A DNA stretch of 64,000 nt from positions 64,139,234 to 64,203,233 of the forward strand of contig OY726567.1 in the NCBI GenBank assembly GCA_963383645.1. The letters run 5' to 3'. The notes under the pieces were generated by a model. That model worked only from the letters and a program-made list of their open reading frames with translations, was not told where the DNA came from and made no database searches. Source of the DNA: Muscardinus avellanarius (taxonomy: Eukaryota > Chordata > Mammalia > Rodentia > Gliridae). The translations under genes and the position numbers were made by a program. Below, piece after piece: positions 1 through 12,329 of the stretch. The number at the start of each line of letters is the position of its first letter. Positions within the stretch are counted from its first letter, which is position 1.

Positions 1-1953
1 ATATCTCAACATTATTAAGGCAATATACAATAAGCCCACTGCCAACATCATATTAAATGGGGAAAAACTTCAAGAATTTCCCCTAAAAACTGGAACGAGA
101 CAAGGATGTCCACTATCACCACTTCTCTTCAATATAGTACTAGAGACTCTAGCCAGAGCAATAAGGCAAGAAAAGGAAATCAAAGGAGTACAAATAGGAA
201 AAGAAGAACTTAAGCTTTCACTATTTGCAGATGACATGATACTATATTTAGAAAACCCAACAAACTCAACCAAAAGGCTTATAGAACTGATCAACAAATT
301 CAGCAAGGTATCTGGACACAAAATCAATCTTAAAAAATCAGAAGCTTTCCTGTACACCAACCATAAATCCACTGAAAAAGAAATTCAGAAAACACTTCCA
401 ATCAGGATCTCCCACAAAAAAATAAAATACCTAGGAATAAACTTGACCAAGGAAGTAAAAGATCTCTACAAAGAAAATTATAAAACACTGAAAAAAGAAA
501 TCGAAGAAGATCTTAGAAGATGGAAAGACCTTCCATGTTCATGGATTGGCAGAATTATATCATTAAAATGGCCATCCTCCCAAAAGTGATCTACAGATTT
601 AATGCAATGCCCATTAAACTACCAAGATCATTCCTCACAGACATAGAAAAATCAGTCCTTAAATTTATCTGGAATAACAAAAAGCCCAGAATAGCCAAGG
701 TAGTTCTCAGCAACAAAAACCACACAGGAATAATCACAATACCTGACTTTAAACTATACTACAAAGCCATTGTAATAAAAACAGCATGGTACTGGCAAAA
801 GAACAGATATATAGACCAATGGAGCAGAATAGAAGACCCAGAAACAAGTCCACACACTTTCAGCCAATTGATTTTTGACAAAGGGGCCAAAAACATACAC
901 TGGAAAAAAGATAGCCTCTTCAACAAATGGTGTTGGCAAAACTGGTTAACCATATGCAGAAAATTGGATGTTAATCCCACTTTTTCACCCTGTACAAAAG
1001 TCAACTCACGATGGATCAAAGACTTGGAAATTAAACCAGAGACCTTGAAGCTCCTTGAAGAGGGCATAGGTCCAACACTACAACACATAGGCACAGACAA
1101 ACATTTCCTCAACAAGACCCCAAAGGCACAACAAATTAAAAGGAGAATCAATACATGGGATTGCATGAAACTGAAGAGCTTCTGTTCAGCAAAGGAAACT
1201 ATCAAGAACCTCAATCGAGAGCCAACAGAATGGGAGAAGATTTTTGCCACCTACACCACTGATAGAGGACTAATATCTAGAATATACAGAGAACTCAAGA
1301 AACTCAACACTAAGAAAACGAAGCATCCAATAACAAAATGGGCAAATGAACTAAATAGATACTTCACAAAAGAAGAAATTCAAATGGCCAATAAATGCAT
1401 GAAAAAATGCTCAACATCACTGGCAATCAGAGAGATGCAAATCAAAACTACCCTGAGATTTCACCTAACTCCAACTAGAATGGCCATCATTCAAAACACA
1501 AACAACAACAGATGCTGGCGAGGATGTGGAGAAGTGGGAACTCTAAGACATTGTTGGTGGGATTGCAAATTAGTGCAACCACTTTGGAAAACAGTATGGA
1601 GAATCCTCAGAAGAATGGGAACAAATCTTCCATTTGATCCAGCAATACCACTGTTGGGTATCTACCCAAAAGAAAAGAAACCAAACTACCAAACTAATGC
1701 ATGTGTATCTATGTTCATAGCTGCACAATTCACCATAGCCAAACTATGGAACCAGCCAAGATGTCCATCAACAGATGAATGGATTACAAAACTGTGGGAT
1801 ATGTACACAATGGAATTTTACTCAGCCATAAAAAAAAACTCAATTACATCATTTTCAGGGAAATGGATGAAACTGGAGGACATTATGCTAAGTGAGATTA
1901 GTCAGGTACAAAAAATAAGAAATCAGATGCTTTCCCTAATATGTGAGAGTTAG
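1..1953 (+). pseudogene. L1 ORF2 (RT and C-terminal part), frameshifted
   Basis: This encodes the distal part of L1 ORF2p, the reverse transcriptase-endonuclease of LINE-1. The reading frame contains the RT catalytic FADD motif near 226-237. It continues through the thumb-like region ([18 protein letters not shown]) and then shifts frame between about 520 and 589. The second frame is open for 477 codons to a stop ending at 1953. It contains the C-terminal Cys/His region seen as [18 protein letters not shown]. The frameshift and missing N-terminus (endonuclease) make it non-functional as seen, although the long open C-terminal frame shows that the copy is fairly young. Confidence 0.88.
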
Positions 1954-2905
1954 GGAGAAATGGGTCATAGGAGGAACTCTTGGAAGAGGATCAGTAACTT
2001 TTAACTCTGTTTACATTGTCTTTGGATATACAATATTTTTTTTTTATTTTTTAGGGAGTTTATTTACTCTTTTGTTGCCTGTGCCATTGAAATCATATCC
2101 AAGAAATCACTTCCAATTTCAATGTTGTGAGGTTTTATGACCCAGATTTTCTTCTAAAAGCTTATAGTATTAAGATTTATATTTAGGTCTTTTATCTACT
2201 TTGAGTTAATATTTGTATATGTGTTAGGTAAGGGCCCAATTTTATTCTTTTTCATTTATTATTATTTTTCAACAATATTTAGTTAAAAGACTAGTATTTC
2301 CTCCACCAAAAGTTCATGGAAACCTTGTCAAAAATAACTTGACAATGTATGGAAGAATTTATCTCTAGGCTTTTATTTAGCTCCAATGGTTTATATATCT
2401 GCCTTTAGAACAGTACTACACTGTTTCAATTATTGTAGCTTTATATGGTTTGAAATCAGAAAATATACATCTTCTAGCTTTGTTCTTCTTTGAGACTGTT
2501 TTGGGTATCTAGAGTCCATATTCCATATCAGGATAGATTTTTTCTGAAAAATAAATAAATAAATGTATGATAGTTTCACCTCAAAAAAAAAAAAAGAAAA
2601 AAATATTCTCTGGTAAGAAAGAAAGCAAAAAGAAATATTGAAATGTTATCTTTAAGTCATCAAAAGTTTGGTACCAGACAAATGAAACTGTTATGTGAGA
2701 TTATCAATGTTAATATTGTATAAATTGCTATAATACTAGATGTCAACCAGTAAGCCAAGCGTGGGAAGGAGGGATGGGGAGGGAATGGGGTGGGGATCGT
2801 GGTAGGGGCTAACTGGGCGAGATGTGCATGTATGTCTACAAAAGTATTTTCTTTATACCACTATGATGTATGAATACATTGCACCAATAAAAAATAAATT
2901 AAAAA
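1..2905 (+). mobile_element. L1 element 0: ORF2 3' half joined to inverted-L1 module and L1 3' tail
   Basis: Bases 1-1985 are L1 ORF2 from the reverse transcriptase core to the C-terminus. At about 1985 the normal L1 3'UTR is replaced by an old, reverse-oriented L1 ORF2 segment (about 1986-2580). A typical L1 tail follows (about 2600-2905), with GGGATGGGGAGGG-like G-rich sequence and ending in ACCAATAAAAAATAAA. The same inverted module and tail follow ORF1 in the half-L1 copies elsewhere in the window. The element begins outside the window. It sits at a site that is empty in duplication copy C (near 60822-60840). Orientation and family are certain; the origin of the chimera is inference. Confidence 0.85.
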
Positions 2906-4624
2906 AAATTTGAACAAAATTTTATTATTTTCGGGAAAATGGAAACAGATAGAAAATACTATTGTAAGTGAGATCAGTCAGTTTCAGAAAGTGAAGGGCT
3001 ACAAGTTTTCTCTTATCTGTGGAAAATGGATAAATGCCAGGAGAAATGTAGACCTCAGAAAAATGAGGAGAGGGGCCAGTAGAGTCATGGAAAGAAAGTA
3101 GAAAGGGAGGTGTAGAGAGGGGGACAGGATCATTGAGAAAGAAAGTTGTTTAAATAAGGATGTGTCCATATTTAAGCTATCAACCATTACCAGTATCAGT
3201 CAAATATTGGTATAGATAGGAGGCAAAAGTTGGGAGAATTTAGAGAAAAATACAAAAGGTAATTAGTGATTATGTTTTTATTACTATTAATCTTTTAATA
3301 TATAGTTACAATGTAGCAATGAAAGTATAAAAAGGAAACTATTTGCAGTAGTAATATTTACTATAAAGCAAATATGACTTTGATCATTTTCCAAATATTA
3401 AATAATAAAAATATAGCATTTGGGAAGATATTTAGATTTTGCCATATTGTGCAAAATATCTAGGAATGCAATAGCCTTATTATTCCATATATATCTGCTC
3501 AAAATTTATTTAAAAGAAATATACAAGCCAACATGCAGAGAAAACACTAGTAAAATTTTCTGAGCTCATTTCTCTACAGAAGGGATTAAAGAAAAAGGAA
3601 AGGCAGACACAAACTTTTCATCCAATATTATTTGTATTGTAAACAGAGAGAAACTAAATGATAATTAAATGTGCTTTTAAATGATGGGTGAGAAATATTT
3701 TTATAAATGGAATAAAGATATATTGCTAATTTAAAATATAAGAGGTTAATTTATAATATAAGAGGTTTATTTTGCCTATTTTATGTGTGTTCTTGGGAAT
3801 GAAAACCATGGCTTTGTGAATATTAGGCAAATCTTGAATGACTAAGGTATATCCCTAATACCTTCTTTTGTTTTATAAGCATATCACTGACACATACATA
3901 ATGACATATTTGTAAATAAGAGCTATTTTATCTGAGTATTGTAGTTTTTCATTTAAAAAGTTATTATGTATGTAATATTACATGTTTACAGATTTAAGTT
4001 ATAAGCTACAACATTAATTATATGATTCCTACTTGCAGTTTTGTAAAATATAATTAAGTAGTAAAGAATAACTTGTCTGGGACATGAGGGGTAGATAGAA
4101 TGGAAAACTCTAGAGCTCAGGTATTTTTGACAGTCTCAGCTACATAAGCCAGTATTTCCAGAAAACATAGGTGAGAGCTTTTCTTCATCAGAGCAAGGGT
4201 GAAGTAAGAAAGTAAGGGTAAGCAAATATGGGTTTCTGTACAAAATGGGATGGCTTCTTGACATCAATAAATAAATTCCCCAAAAGCACACATATGGCAA
4301 GGTAAATATAATAATATTATAGTGGATAAATTTGGTAGAGAGTACATTGACCAAATGAATGAAATCAGCATCAATTCCATTAGGCAAATTAATACCAGGT
4401 GTTATTGAACAGACAGCCACCAATGCAATAAATGAAAATAAACTTCAAGAGGTGCATTTTCCTAAACCTGCATAGAAATTGCAAACAGAGCACCCCTAGA
4501 ACCTACATATTCTCTTCTACACAGCTACAAATGAACCTGAGATTAAGCACAGTAACTGGATATCAACATGTTCAAATGTCACACAACAGGAACACTTTTC
4601 GCAGCAGAGTTCAAGAAGTCATGT

Positions 4625-4830
4625 TTAGTGTATGATAAGAAATCCCTGTAATCTCAGTACTTTGGAGGCAGAGACATGAAGATTTCAGATTTGAGAGGAG
4701 CCTCAGTAAGAAGCTAGATTCTCAGCAACTTAGTGAAACTCTGCTTCAAAGCAAAAAATAACATTGGTTTTTGAAGGTAGAATGTGCCTGGGATTAATTC
4801 TGACTATTAAACACAGAGAGAAAAAAAGTA
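4625..4830 (+). mobile_element. Old B1-dID-type SINE
   Basis: Diverged SINE: CCCTGTAATCTCAGTACTTTGG left half and an ID-like right half ending near GGTAGAATGTGCCTGG. It is recognisable but worn, and is older than the duplication because related sequence appears in minus orientation at 24440-24660 and 58480-58680. Confidence 0.6.
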
Positions 4831-4954
4831 AGAAAGAAAAAAATTTATATTTGAATATTTCATCATTAACTGAAGATATAGAGTACACATTTGAGAAAAG
4901 ATTCTGCTAGGAAGTGTAGAAACATTTTTGACATTCACTTTGGAAGACATTATA

Positions 4955-5118
4955 ACTAAAGGACAGCCTCGGCTACTAGCAAGGCCCTCTGCAACTGAGT
5001 GGGGCCCTGTTTCAAAAATAGAAAGAATAAAAAATTAGGGCTGGGATGTCACTCAGAGGTAGAATGCCCCTGGGTTCCTTTCATTCCCGGTACTGAAAAA
5101 AAGAAGAAAGAAAAACAG
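4955..5118 (+). mobile_element. B1-dID SINE, 5' truncated
   Basis: This is the right part of a SINE (GGGCTGGGATGTCACTCAGAGG, then CCCCTGGGTTCC) with an A/G-rich tail at 5095-5118. The equivalent SINE is in minus orientation at about 24013-24290 in copy B. Confidence 0.7.
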
Positions 5119-5136
5119 AAGTCATAGGAAACAGAA

Positions 5137-5765
5137 TCCTTCCGCACCCAGCAATACCACTTCTGGGTATCTACCCAAAAGAAAAGAAACCAAACTACCA
5201 AACTAATGCATGTGTATCTATGCTCATAGCTGCACAATTCACCATAGCCAAACTATGGAACCAGCCAAGATGTCCATCAACAGATGAATGTATTACAAAA
5301 CTGTGGGATATGTACACAATGGAATTTTACTCAGCCATAAAAAAAAAACCTCAATTACATCATTTTCAGGGAAATGGATGGAACTGGAGGACATTATGCT
5401 AAGTGAGATTAGTCAGTCACCGAAAATAAGAAATCAGATGCTTTTCCTAATATGTGAGAGTGAGGGAGAAATGGGTCATAGGAGGAACTCTAGATGAAAA
5501 AGGAAATCCTATGGAGGAGCAAACAAGGCAACCTAAAGGAGGAGAAAGGAGGGGGGAAGAGGAAAATTTCTAAAACACACAATGTACTTAAACATATCAA
5601 AGTCAACCACTAAGCCGAGCAAGGGAGGGAGGGACAGGGAGGGAATTGGGTGGGAATTGGGTGGGGGTTAAATCAGTGATGTGTACATGTCTGTACACAC
5701 AAGTTTTTTTTACCCCAATATGATGTATGAATATAATGCACCAATAAAAATTTTAAAAAAAAGTA
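5137..5765 (+). mobile_element. L1 3' end, 5' truncated
   Basis: Last part of L1 ORF2 ([11 protein letters not shown] region, frames broken) plus the 3'UTR with the G-rich tract and an ACCAATAAAAATTTTAAAA end. It lies between sequences that are contiguous in copies B (near 23900) and C (near 57890), so it inserted into copy A only. A short stretch of target sequence appears to be missing and no target duplication is seen. Confidence 0.85.
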
Positions 5766-5845
5766 CAGGAGTAAAAATTTTCAAAGTCTAAACAATAACA
5801 TTCAGAAGGGAATGCACACACTGCTCTGGTTCTGAATGCACTCAC

Positions 5846-5990
5846 CTCAGAAGCAGCCATCTCCTCCTTTGCTTTTCCTTCAGAGGTCAATTACTGTGAT
5901 AAATCACACCTTCATCTGGAGAATCTACCTTTAAAGTAGTAGCAAACTGTCTTCACCTGCTCCCATTGCCTATCAATTTGCAGGGAATGG
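5846..5990 (-). pseudogene. KRAB-ZNF first exon, copy A
   Basis: On the minus strand, ATGGCTGCTTCTGAG (5860-5846, M-A-A-S-E) is followed immediately by a splice donor GTGAGTGC. This is the usual first coding exon of KRAB zinc-finger genes; exon 1 carries 5'UTR plus a few codons in phase 0 before the KRAB-A exon. Upstream 5'UTR sequence (to about 5990, limit uncertain) matches copies B and C closely. Downstream KRAB exons would lie left of the window, so it is not known whether the gene works. I call it a gene fragment, possibly part of an intact gene. Confidence 0.6.
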
Positions 5991-6459
5991 AGAGCAGGGT
6001 AGAGCAGTGACTAAACTCTGATTGAAGTAGCCAGTGTCCTCAAGTTTTTAAAGGAAGAGATATATGCATCAGCCAAGGGGCTCCTTAGATGATCCTTCAC
6101 AGAGCCTACCTCTTTACCATTGGTTTTTCTGTTTATTGAAAGAAGCCATTTCTAAAACTCAGAGACTGTTAGCATGGGATCTTCAACAATTCCATATTTT
6201 TCTATTTTGGTTTTTTACCTTATAACAAATAGGAAAAATTCTTTTAGATTGATAATCTTTCAGAGTTCCCAGACTTTGTATCTCTCCTGTCCACCATTGA
6301 TATTTCGTTCTAATTTTTATTTTGAAATACATTCTCACTTATTTAAAGAGAACCTCACTTAATTTCTGAGACTATCCTCTAGCTGTGATCCCTGTGTTTC
6401 AACTTCCCAAATCATGTTTGGTTTCTTTATATGTTTCTTATTTTAAAATTTAACTATAA

Positions 6460-6680
6460 GCCGGGCGTGGTGGCACACGTTTGTAATCCCCGCGCTTGGG
6501 AGGCAGAGACAGGAGGATCGCGCAGTTTCGAAGCCAGCTGCGCTGGCTTAAGAGACCCTGTTTCCAAATAAAAATATAAAAATAGGTCTGGGAGTGTAGC
6601 CCAGAGGTAGAAGGGCTTCCAGGAACCCCAGTACCACCACCACTAATAATAATAATAATAATTAATAATAATAAATAAAA
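6460..6680 (+). mobile_element. B1-dID SINE, young
   Basis: Near-consensus full-length SINE from GCCGGGCGTGGTGGCAC to a (AAT)n/(AAATA) tail at 6643-6680. Confidence 0.88.
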
Positions 6681-7380
6681 TAAAATTTATACATTGGGCA
6701 TTGTGGTTAATACCTATAATTTCAGCAATTTGAAGCTTAAGCAGGAACATCTCAATTTAAGGACACAAAAAATATTTTCTTTTTTTGTGTGTGGTACTGG
6801 GGATGGAATGAGGGGTATTCTACCTTAATGAGGGGTATTCTACCTTCGAGATACATCCCCAGCCCTATTTTTATTATTTACTTTAAATTAGGGTCTGAAT
6901 GAGTTTGAAAGAGCCTCACTAAGTAGCTGAGGCTGTCTGCGAACTGGGATCCTCCTTTCTCAGCCTCCCAAATGCAAGGATTACAAGTGTGTGCCACCAT
7001 GCCTGGTTTCAAATTTTTCTCTTAAAACAAAATGAAAGAAAAGAACACAACACACACACAAACATAGAACACATAATATTCAGTGTATCTAGGTCAGTCA
7101 TGGACTTCTCCTGGAATTATTCTGGTAAAATTTCTTCTGCCCAATAATATAAAAGGATGAAAAACATTCCTACTATGAACATTCACCAGAATTTTGTTTT
7201 TGGTGTTGGAGATTGAACCCAAGAGAATTCTGCCTCCTAGTTATACCCCCAGCTAGATTTTTTATTCTTTATTTGAAAACAGGGCCTCACTAAGTAATTA
7301 TGGCTGGCTTGGAACCTGTGATCCACCTTTCTCAGCCTCCCAAGTACTGGGATTATAAGCATGTGCCACTATGCCCGGTT
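6681..7380. mobile_element. Cluster of three older SINEs
   Basis: This holds a truncated plus-strand SINE at 6681-6772, a minus-strand SINE at about 6778-7015 (begins GGTACTGGGGATGGAA, ends CCACCATGCCTGG) and a second minus-strand SINE at about 7195-7380. The 6778 copy contains a short internal tandem duplication of GAGGGGTATTCTACCTT. Confidence 0.75.
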
Positions 7381-7779
7381 ATTCACCCAAATTTTAATAG
7401 AATACTAAGGTATTATTTTTTTATACAGCATTGATAAAATGACTCATTTCAAAATTACACAATTCATTTTTTACCTGAATACCAAAATACAGTGTCCAGG
7501 ACACACACAACAATCTGATGTACTTCACTGTTACCATTCAACACCAGTATCATTTCTCTTTTAATTTGGTTGATGTCTTTTATCTTTGCTAATTATATTT
7601 CATGAAAAACTGATGTTAATGCTTTCTCACTGTAGAACAGGTTCTGCAACCTTATGTGCAGCAGTAATTAGCAGCAAGTTTTCTTCTAGTTATTAGGAAA
7701 TTAGATGTAGAGTAATTTAACTTGAGGGTTAAACAAATCTCTAGCATTTTCTCTTAAAAATCTCAAATTCTGTCAATAT

Positions 7780-8670
7780 AAAAAGAGCACTTGCTAAATA
7801 TAATTATAGCCTCTCAAACATGAACATGAGATTTCACCTAACTCCAACTAGAATGGCAATCATTCAAAACACAAACAACAACAGATGCTGGTGAGGATGT
7901 GGAGAAGTGGGAACTCTAAAACATTGTTGGTGGGATTGCAAATTAGTGCAACCACTTTGGAAAACAGTATGGAGAATCCTCAGAAGAATGGGAACAAATC
8001 TACCATTTGATCCAGCAATACCACTTCTGAGTATCTACCCAAAAGAAAAGAAACCAAACTACCAAACTAATGCATGTGTATCTATGTTCATAGCTGCACA
8101 ATTCACCATAGCCAAACTATGGAACCAGTCAATATGTCCATCAACAGATGAATGGATTACAAAACTGTGGGCTATGTACACAATGGAATTTTACTCAGCC
8201 ATTAAAAAAAAAACTCAATTGCAGCATTTACAGGGAAATGGATGGATCTTGAGGACATTATGCTAAGTGAGATTAGTCAGTCACAAAAAATAAGAAATTG
8301 GATGTTTTCCCTAATATGCAAAAGATAAGGAGAAATGGGTCATAGGAGAAATTCTAGATGAAAAAGGAGATCCTATAGATGAGCAAATAAGGCAACCTAA
8401 CTGAGGGGATTGGAGGGGGCAAGAGGGAAATGCTCTAAAGGACATGATGTACAAACTTATGGAAGTCGACAACTAAGCCAAGCATGGGAAGGAGGGATGG
8501 GGAGGTAATCGGGTGGGGATTGGGTAAGGGGTAAATGGGTAATGTGTGCTATGTCTACACAAGTTTTTTTATCCCATTTATGATGTATGAATACAATACA
8601 CCAATAAAAATATTAAAAAATAAATAAAAAGAGCACTTGCTAAATATAATTATAGCAGCTCAAACATGAA
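7780..8670 (+). mobile_element. L1 3' end with 45-bp target-site duplication
   Basis: The L1 body at 7825-8625 covers the ORF2 C-terminal Cys/His region (frame open 7907-8266) plus 3'UTR and A-rich tail. It is flanked by direct repeats 7780-7824 and 8626-8670 that match at 43 of 45 positions. Copy C carries this flank once, near 56452-56496, which confirms that the repeat was made by the insertion. Confidence 0.9.
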
Positions 8671-9075
8671 TATTTTTCCTTTCAAACTCATAAATATCTT
8701 ACATGATTGTACTGAGATTAGATTTTACATGACAGTCTAGAGGAGTAGTGTACACTTTAAAATTGTTAGTGCCCTTTTGATTGTAGCATGTATTCTCTTA
8801 AGTTATTGAAATTTCATGTTTGAAATGTCTTCCCATTTTTTGTTTACAGAAATATATTTCTCCTGTGAACGTTATTGTGAACTAAAGGTCTATATTTGGA
8901 TAAATATTTTCTACATTTATTTTATGGACAGGGATTTCAGATATAACTTATCTGATCTTGCATATAATATAAATAACTTTTTAATGTTGTGTTACATTAT
9001 TTACATTTGTAGATTTTCTATCCAGGAAGTGTTCTCTGATTCACATGATAAAATATGTGCAAAACATTTTCTGTA
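8660..9075 (-). pseudogene. Worn C2H2 zinc-finger exon, copy A
   Basis: On the minus strand this aligns along its length with 56045-56450, where a finger (IYKCKECNTTF...HQLNH) can still be read. In copy A the frames are broken and only scattered pieces such as GAATCAGAGAACACTTCC and CTACAAATGTAAA remain. It is the decayed last exon of the neighbouring zinc-finger gene. Confidence 0.6.
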
Positions 9076-9089
9076 TTCTTTACAATAAT

Positions 9090-9712
9090 TAGGTTTTACC
9101 TATACCACTCCTGGGTATCTACCAAAAGAACTGAAACCAGCTGACCATAGTAACACATGCATTACTCTATTTATAGCATCACAATTCATAATTGGAAAAC
9201 TAGGAAACCAGCTTAAATATTCATCAACAGATGAATGGATTGAAAATTGTGGGAATTCTACTCAGCAATAAGTAGAACAAAATTATTTCATTTACAGGAA
9301 AGTGGAGAATATTGTGCTAAAAGAGATTAGTCAGTCATAAAAAGCTAAAATCAGATGTTTTCCCTTATAAGTGGAAAGTAGGTAGAAATTGGGGGACAGA
9401 AGGGCCCCCTGGTAAAGTCAGAGAAACCTTAATAAAATGAACGATATCACCTAATAGATGGTGGTAGGAGAGGGAAGCAGATTCAAAGAGGGTAACACCT
9501 CAATGGAAATGGTGTACATACACAAATTTATCAGTGCCATTTACAATGTCATGCATGCATGGTGGGATGGCAGCAAAGAGAAAAGGGTTAGAGCTAGCTA
9601 AGGCCTCACTGAGTGATCTGTGCAGGTATGCCTCTATCACTCTCAACTTCATCATGATGTGTGATTACAGTGCATCAAAAAATATATCATAAGAGCAGTC
9701 CATCTCGCTGAT
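9090..9712 (+). mobile_element. Old L1 3' end
   Basis: Diverged ORF2 C-terminus (CACTCCTGGGTATCTACC...) and 3'UTR. Its first 400 bases are duplicated in reverse at 55616-56040. In that right-arm copy the L1 is cut at the point corresponding to 9496, where an LTR begins. Confidence 0.8.
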
Positions 9713-9714
9713 AT

Positions 9715-10885
9715 ATATGAATGTTTTTCTTTTAAATTTTTATTTGTGCATTGTAGTCATACATCACAAGATTATATAGGCATACATTCATATATCACCC
9801 AATTAGCCCTTACACATTTCCTCCTCCCTGCCGATTTCTTATGTTTGGCTTATGGATTGACTTTGATATGTTTGGTAAAGTACATCGTGTATATTAAAGA
9901 ATTTTCCTCTTCCCCACTCCTGTTCTTTTCAGTTAGGTCACTTTATTTGATCATTTCTATTATATCCTTCTTCACTAAAGTTTCTTCTATTACCTTTATT
10001 CTTCCAAGCTTCCACATATTAAAGGGAGCATCCAATATCTTATTTTTGTGACTGACTAATCTCACTTAGCACAATGTTTCCAGTTCCATCCATTTCCCTG
10101 CAAATGACATCATTGTGTTTTTCTTTATGGCTGAGTAAAATTCCATTGTGTACATAACCCATGGTCTTCTACTCCATTCATTTGTTGGTGGACTACTTGA
10201 CTAGTTCCATCTTTGGCAATTGTGAATTGTGCAGCAATGAACATAGATACACATGCATTAGTTTGGTCATATGTTCTCCATTCCTTTGGGCAGATATCCA
10301 GAAGTGGTTTTACTAGATCATATGGTAAGTTTGTTCCCATTCGCCTGAGGATCCTCCATACTGTTTTCTAAAGTGTTTGCACTAAATTACAATCCCACCA
10401 ACAATGTATTAGAGTTCCCACTTCTCCACATCCTTGCCAGCATTTGTTACTGTTTGTGTTTTAAATGATTATCTATCGAAGGACTGTGGCAAAAATCTTC
10501 TTTGATTCTGTCAGCTCTCTGTTGAGGTTCTTGATAGTTTCTTTTGCTGTAGAGAAGATCTTCAGTTTCATGCAATCCCATGTCCTGATCTGAATTTTAG
10601 TTTTTTTTTATGCCTTTGGGGACTTGTTGAGAAAGATTTTTACCTGTGCCTATGTTTTGCAGTGTTGGACTTATGCCCTCTTCAAGAAGCCTCAAGGTCT
10701 CTGGTCTAATTTCCAAGTCTGTAATCCATCTTGAATTGCCACTTTTGCATGGTGAGAAAGTGGGTGAATTTCTATTTTTGTGCATATGGTTAACCAGTTT
10801 TTCCAATACCATTTGTTGAAGAGGCTATCTTTTTTCCAGTTTATGTTTTTGCCCTGTTTGGCTCCCTATTTGTCCAGGAAGATAT
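9715..10885 (-). mobile_element. L1 fragment, minus strand
   Basis: Reverse-complement L1: 3' end near 9722 (TTTTTATTTGTGCATTGTAGTC), then C-terminal ORF2 to the region encoding FSPCKSGNSRWITDLEIRP (about 10700-10780). It is truncated at about 10885 and frames are broken. Confidence 0.85.
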
Positions 10886-11220
10886 AAAATGTTATGCAGG
10901 ATATAAAATGTTATACAGCAAATTGTCAAGTACCTGTTCTCTAAAGGAGTAAAATGGGAAGGCCAGCACTCTGAAGATCAATGCAGAAATCCTGGGAAGA
11001 CCTAAGAAGTCATATGCTGGAGATTCTCTGTGAGGGTGAAGATAGTAAGAGGGAAGGGGCCTTCGTCCACACTGTGCATGTGACCAAGAAAACAAATCAA
11101 ATAAACCCCTTTTCCAGCACAACCTGTGTAGATTCCTTATGAATTATTCATCCCTAAGCAGGTGCTCACATTGGACAGGAGGTATGCTAGTATCAGGATG
11201 GAATGAAGACACCTCAGGTT
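10886..11220. other. Unassigned spacer
   Basis: No gene is supported. The stretch contains a duplicated ATATAAAATGTTAT motif and an AAATAAACCCCTTTTCCAGC segment that could be the end of an old LTR. I could not assign a family. Confidence 0.3.
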
Positions 11221-12110
11221 CAGCAGTGTGAAAATGCCTATAGTTACTGACACTGCATTCAATTTTCTAAAGAGACTCACACTAGAGACAAGCCCTATGA
11301 ATGTAAGAATTGCAGAAAGTTCTGTGTTTCTCTGGCAAGCTTCCAAAGACACATAATAAGAGCACAATGGCTATTGATTGTATAAATGTAAAGTCTGTGG
11401 TATAACCTTTTGTTCTTTATATTTTTAAATGCATGAACACACATAAAAGGAGGAATATGTTAACAGTGTGAACAATGTGTTAAAGGTCTAATTTCTTCTA
11501 ATTACTTTAAAACACCTAAAAGAATTCACACTTGATAAAGACCCTTTGAGTGTAAGTAATGTGTGAAAGCCTTCAGGGGTGACACTATTCTTCAAAAACA
11601 TAAAATAAATCACACTAAAGAACAACCTTTCTGGTGAAAAAAATGTAGCAATGCTTTTGTTCATTTCAGTTCTCTTTGAGTACACATAAGAACTCACACT
11701 CAAAAGAACATGTAGTTTGAATATAAGAAACACAGAAAAGTCTTCCTTTCTCTGTCAACCTTTCAAAGTCACATGATATGGTGCATTGGAAATGGACTTT
11801 TTAAACATAAGGAGTGTGGAAAAGCTTTCATCAATGTTGTTTTATTTCAGATATATTAAATAATGCAAGTGAGAGAGAAGACATATGAATGTAAACAAGG
11901 TGGTAAAACCTTAAGTAATCCCAGATTTTTATAATTCATTTAAGGATTAATACTGGAGAGAAACCTTATGAATGTATAGAATATGGAAAGCCCTTAAATC
12001 GTCTCAGTTCTTTTCAAATACATAAGAAAAGTTATACTGCACATAATCCATATGAGTGTAAGAATTGTGACAAAGCCTTCAGAGAAGGGACATGTTAGCA
12101 CACTGGTATC
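11221..12110 (+). pseudogene. C2H2 zinc-finger exon, decayed
   Basis: At least nine finger units are still visible at 84-bp spacing, with linker remnants such as GAGAGAAACCTTATGAATG (11958) and codons for Y-E-C-K-N-C near 12051. Examples are 11301-11350, 11535-11610, 11620-11690, 11800-11850 and 11945-12090. Stops and indels break every frame. This is the last exon of a dead KRAB-ZNF-type gene on the plus strand, a different family member from the copy B array. Its KRAB exons are not recognised upstream. Confidence 0.75.
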
Positions 12111-12329
12111 AAATACAGTCATTACACTATGAGACTAATCAGTCCTGGTCAGCTTCAAATTCTTGGAGAATATAAGATAAAATGCACATAGTATTTTTGA
12201 GACGACAGCACACTATTTTCTTCATAAAAGTGAATGCAAAATAATAGGCACACGATGACACGCAGAGTACATTTTGATTGCACCAATGGTAAATATGTGG
12301 TTATAACATGTTCTCAGATTTCACTGTAT

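Larger units (their letters stand above)
2906..9497 (-). repeat. Segmental duplication copy A (inverted relative to copy C)
   Basis: This block reads, in reverse, like 55616-60840. It contains the same KRAB-ZNF first exon, the same worn zinc-finger exon and the same flanking intron sequence in the same order. Examples are the 3000-3100 stretch against 60640-60830, the 4136-4700 stretch against 58660-59270, and 8660-9480 against 55640-56450. Divergence is visible throughout (several percent by eye), with independent transposon insertions in each copy. Sequence between named elements (2906-4620) is intronic and holds no other gene I can recognise. Confidence 0.88.

Noticed and set aside
759..1250. 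163-codon open frame antisense to L1 ORF2
   Set aside because: Its sequence is the exact complement of conserved ORF2 codons; the same antisense frame recurs in other L1 pieces (for example 20646-21056, 31703-32284). It is a shadow.
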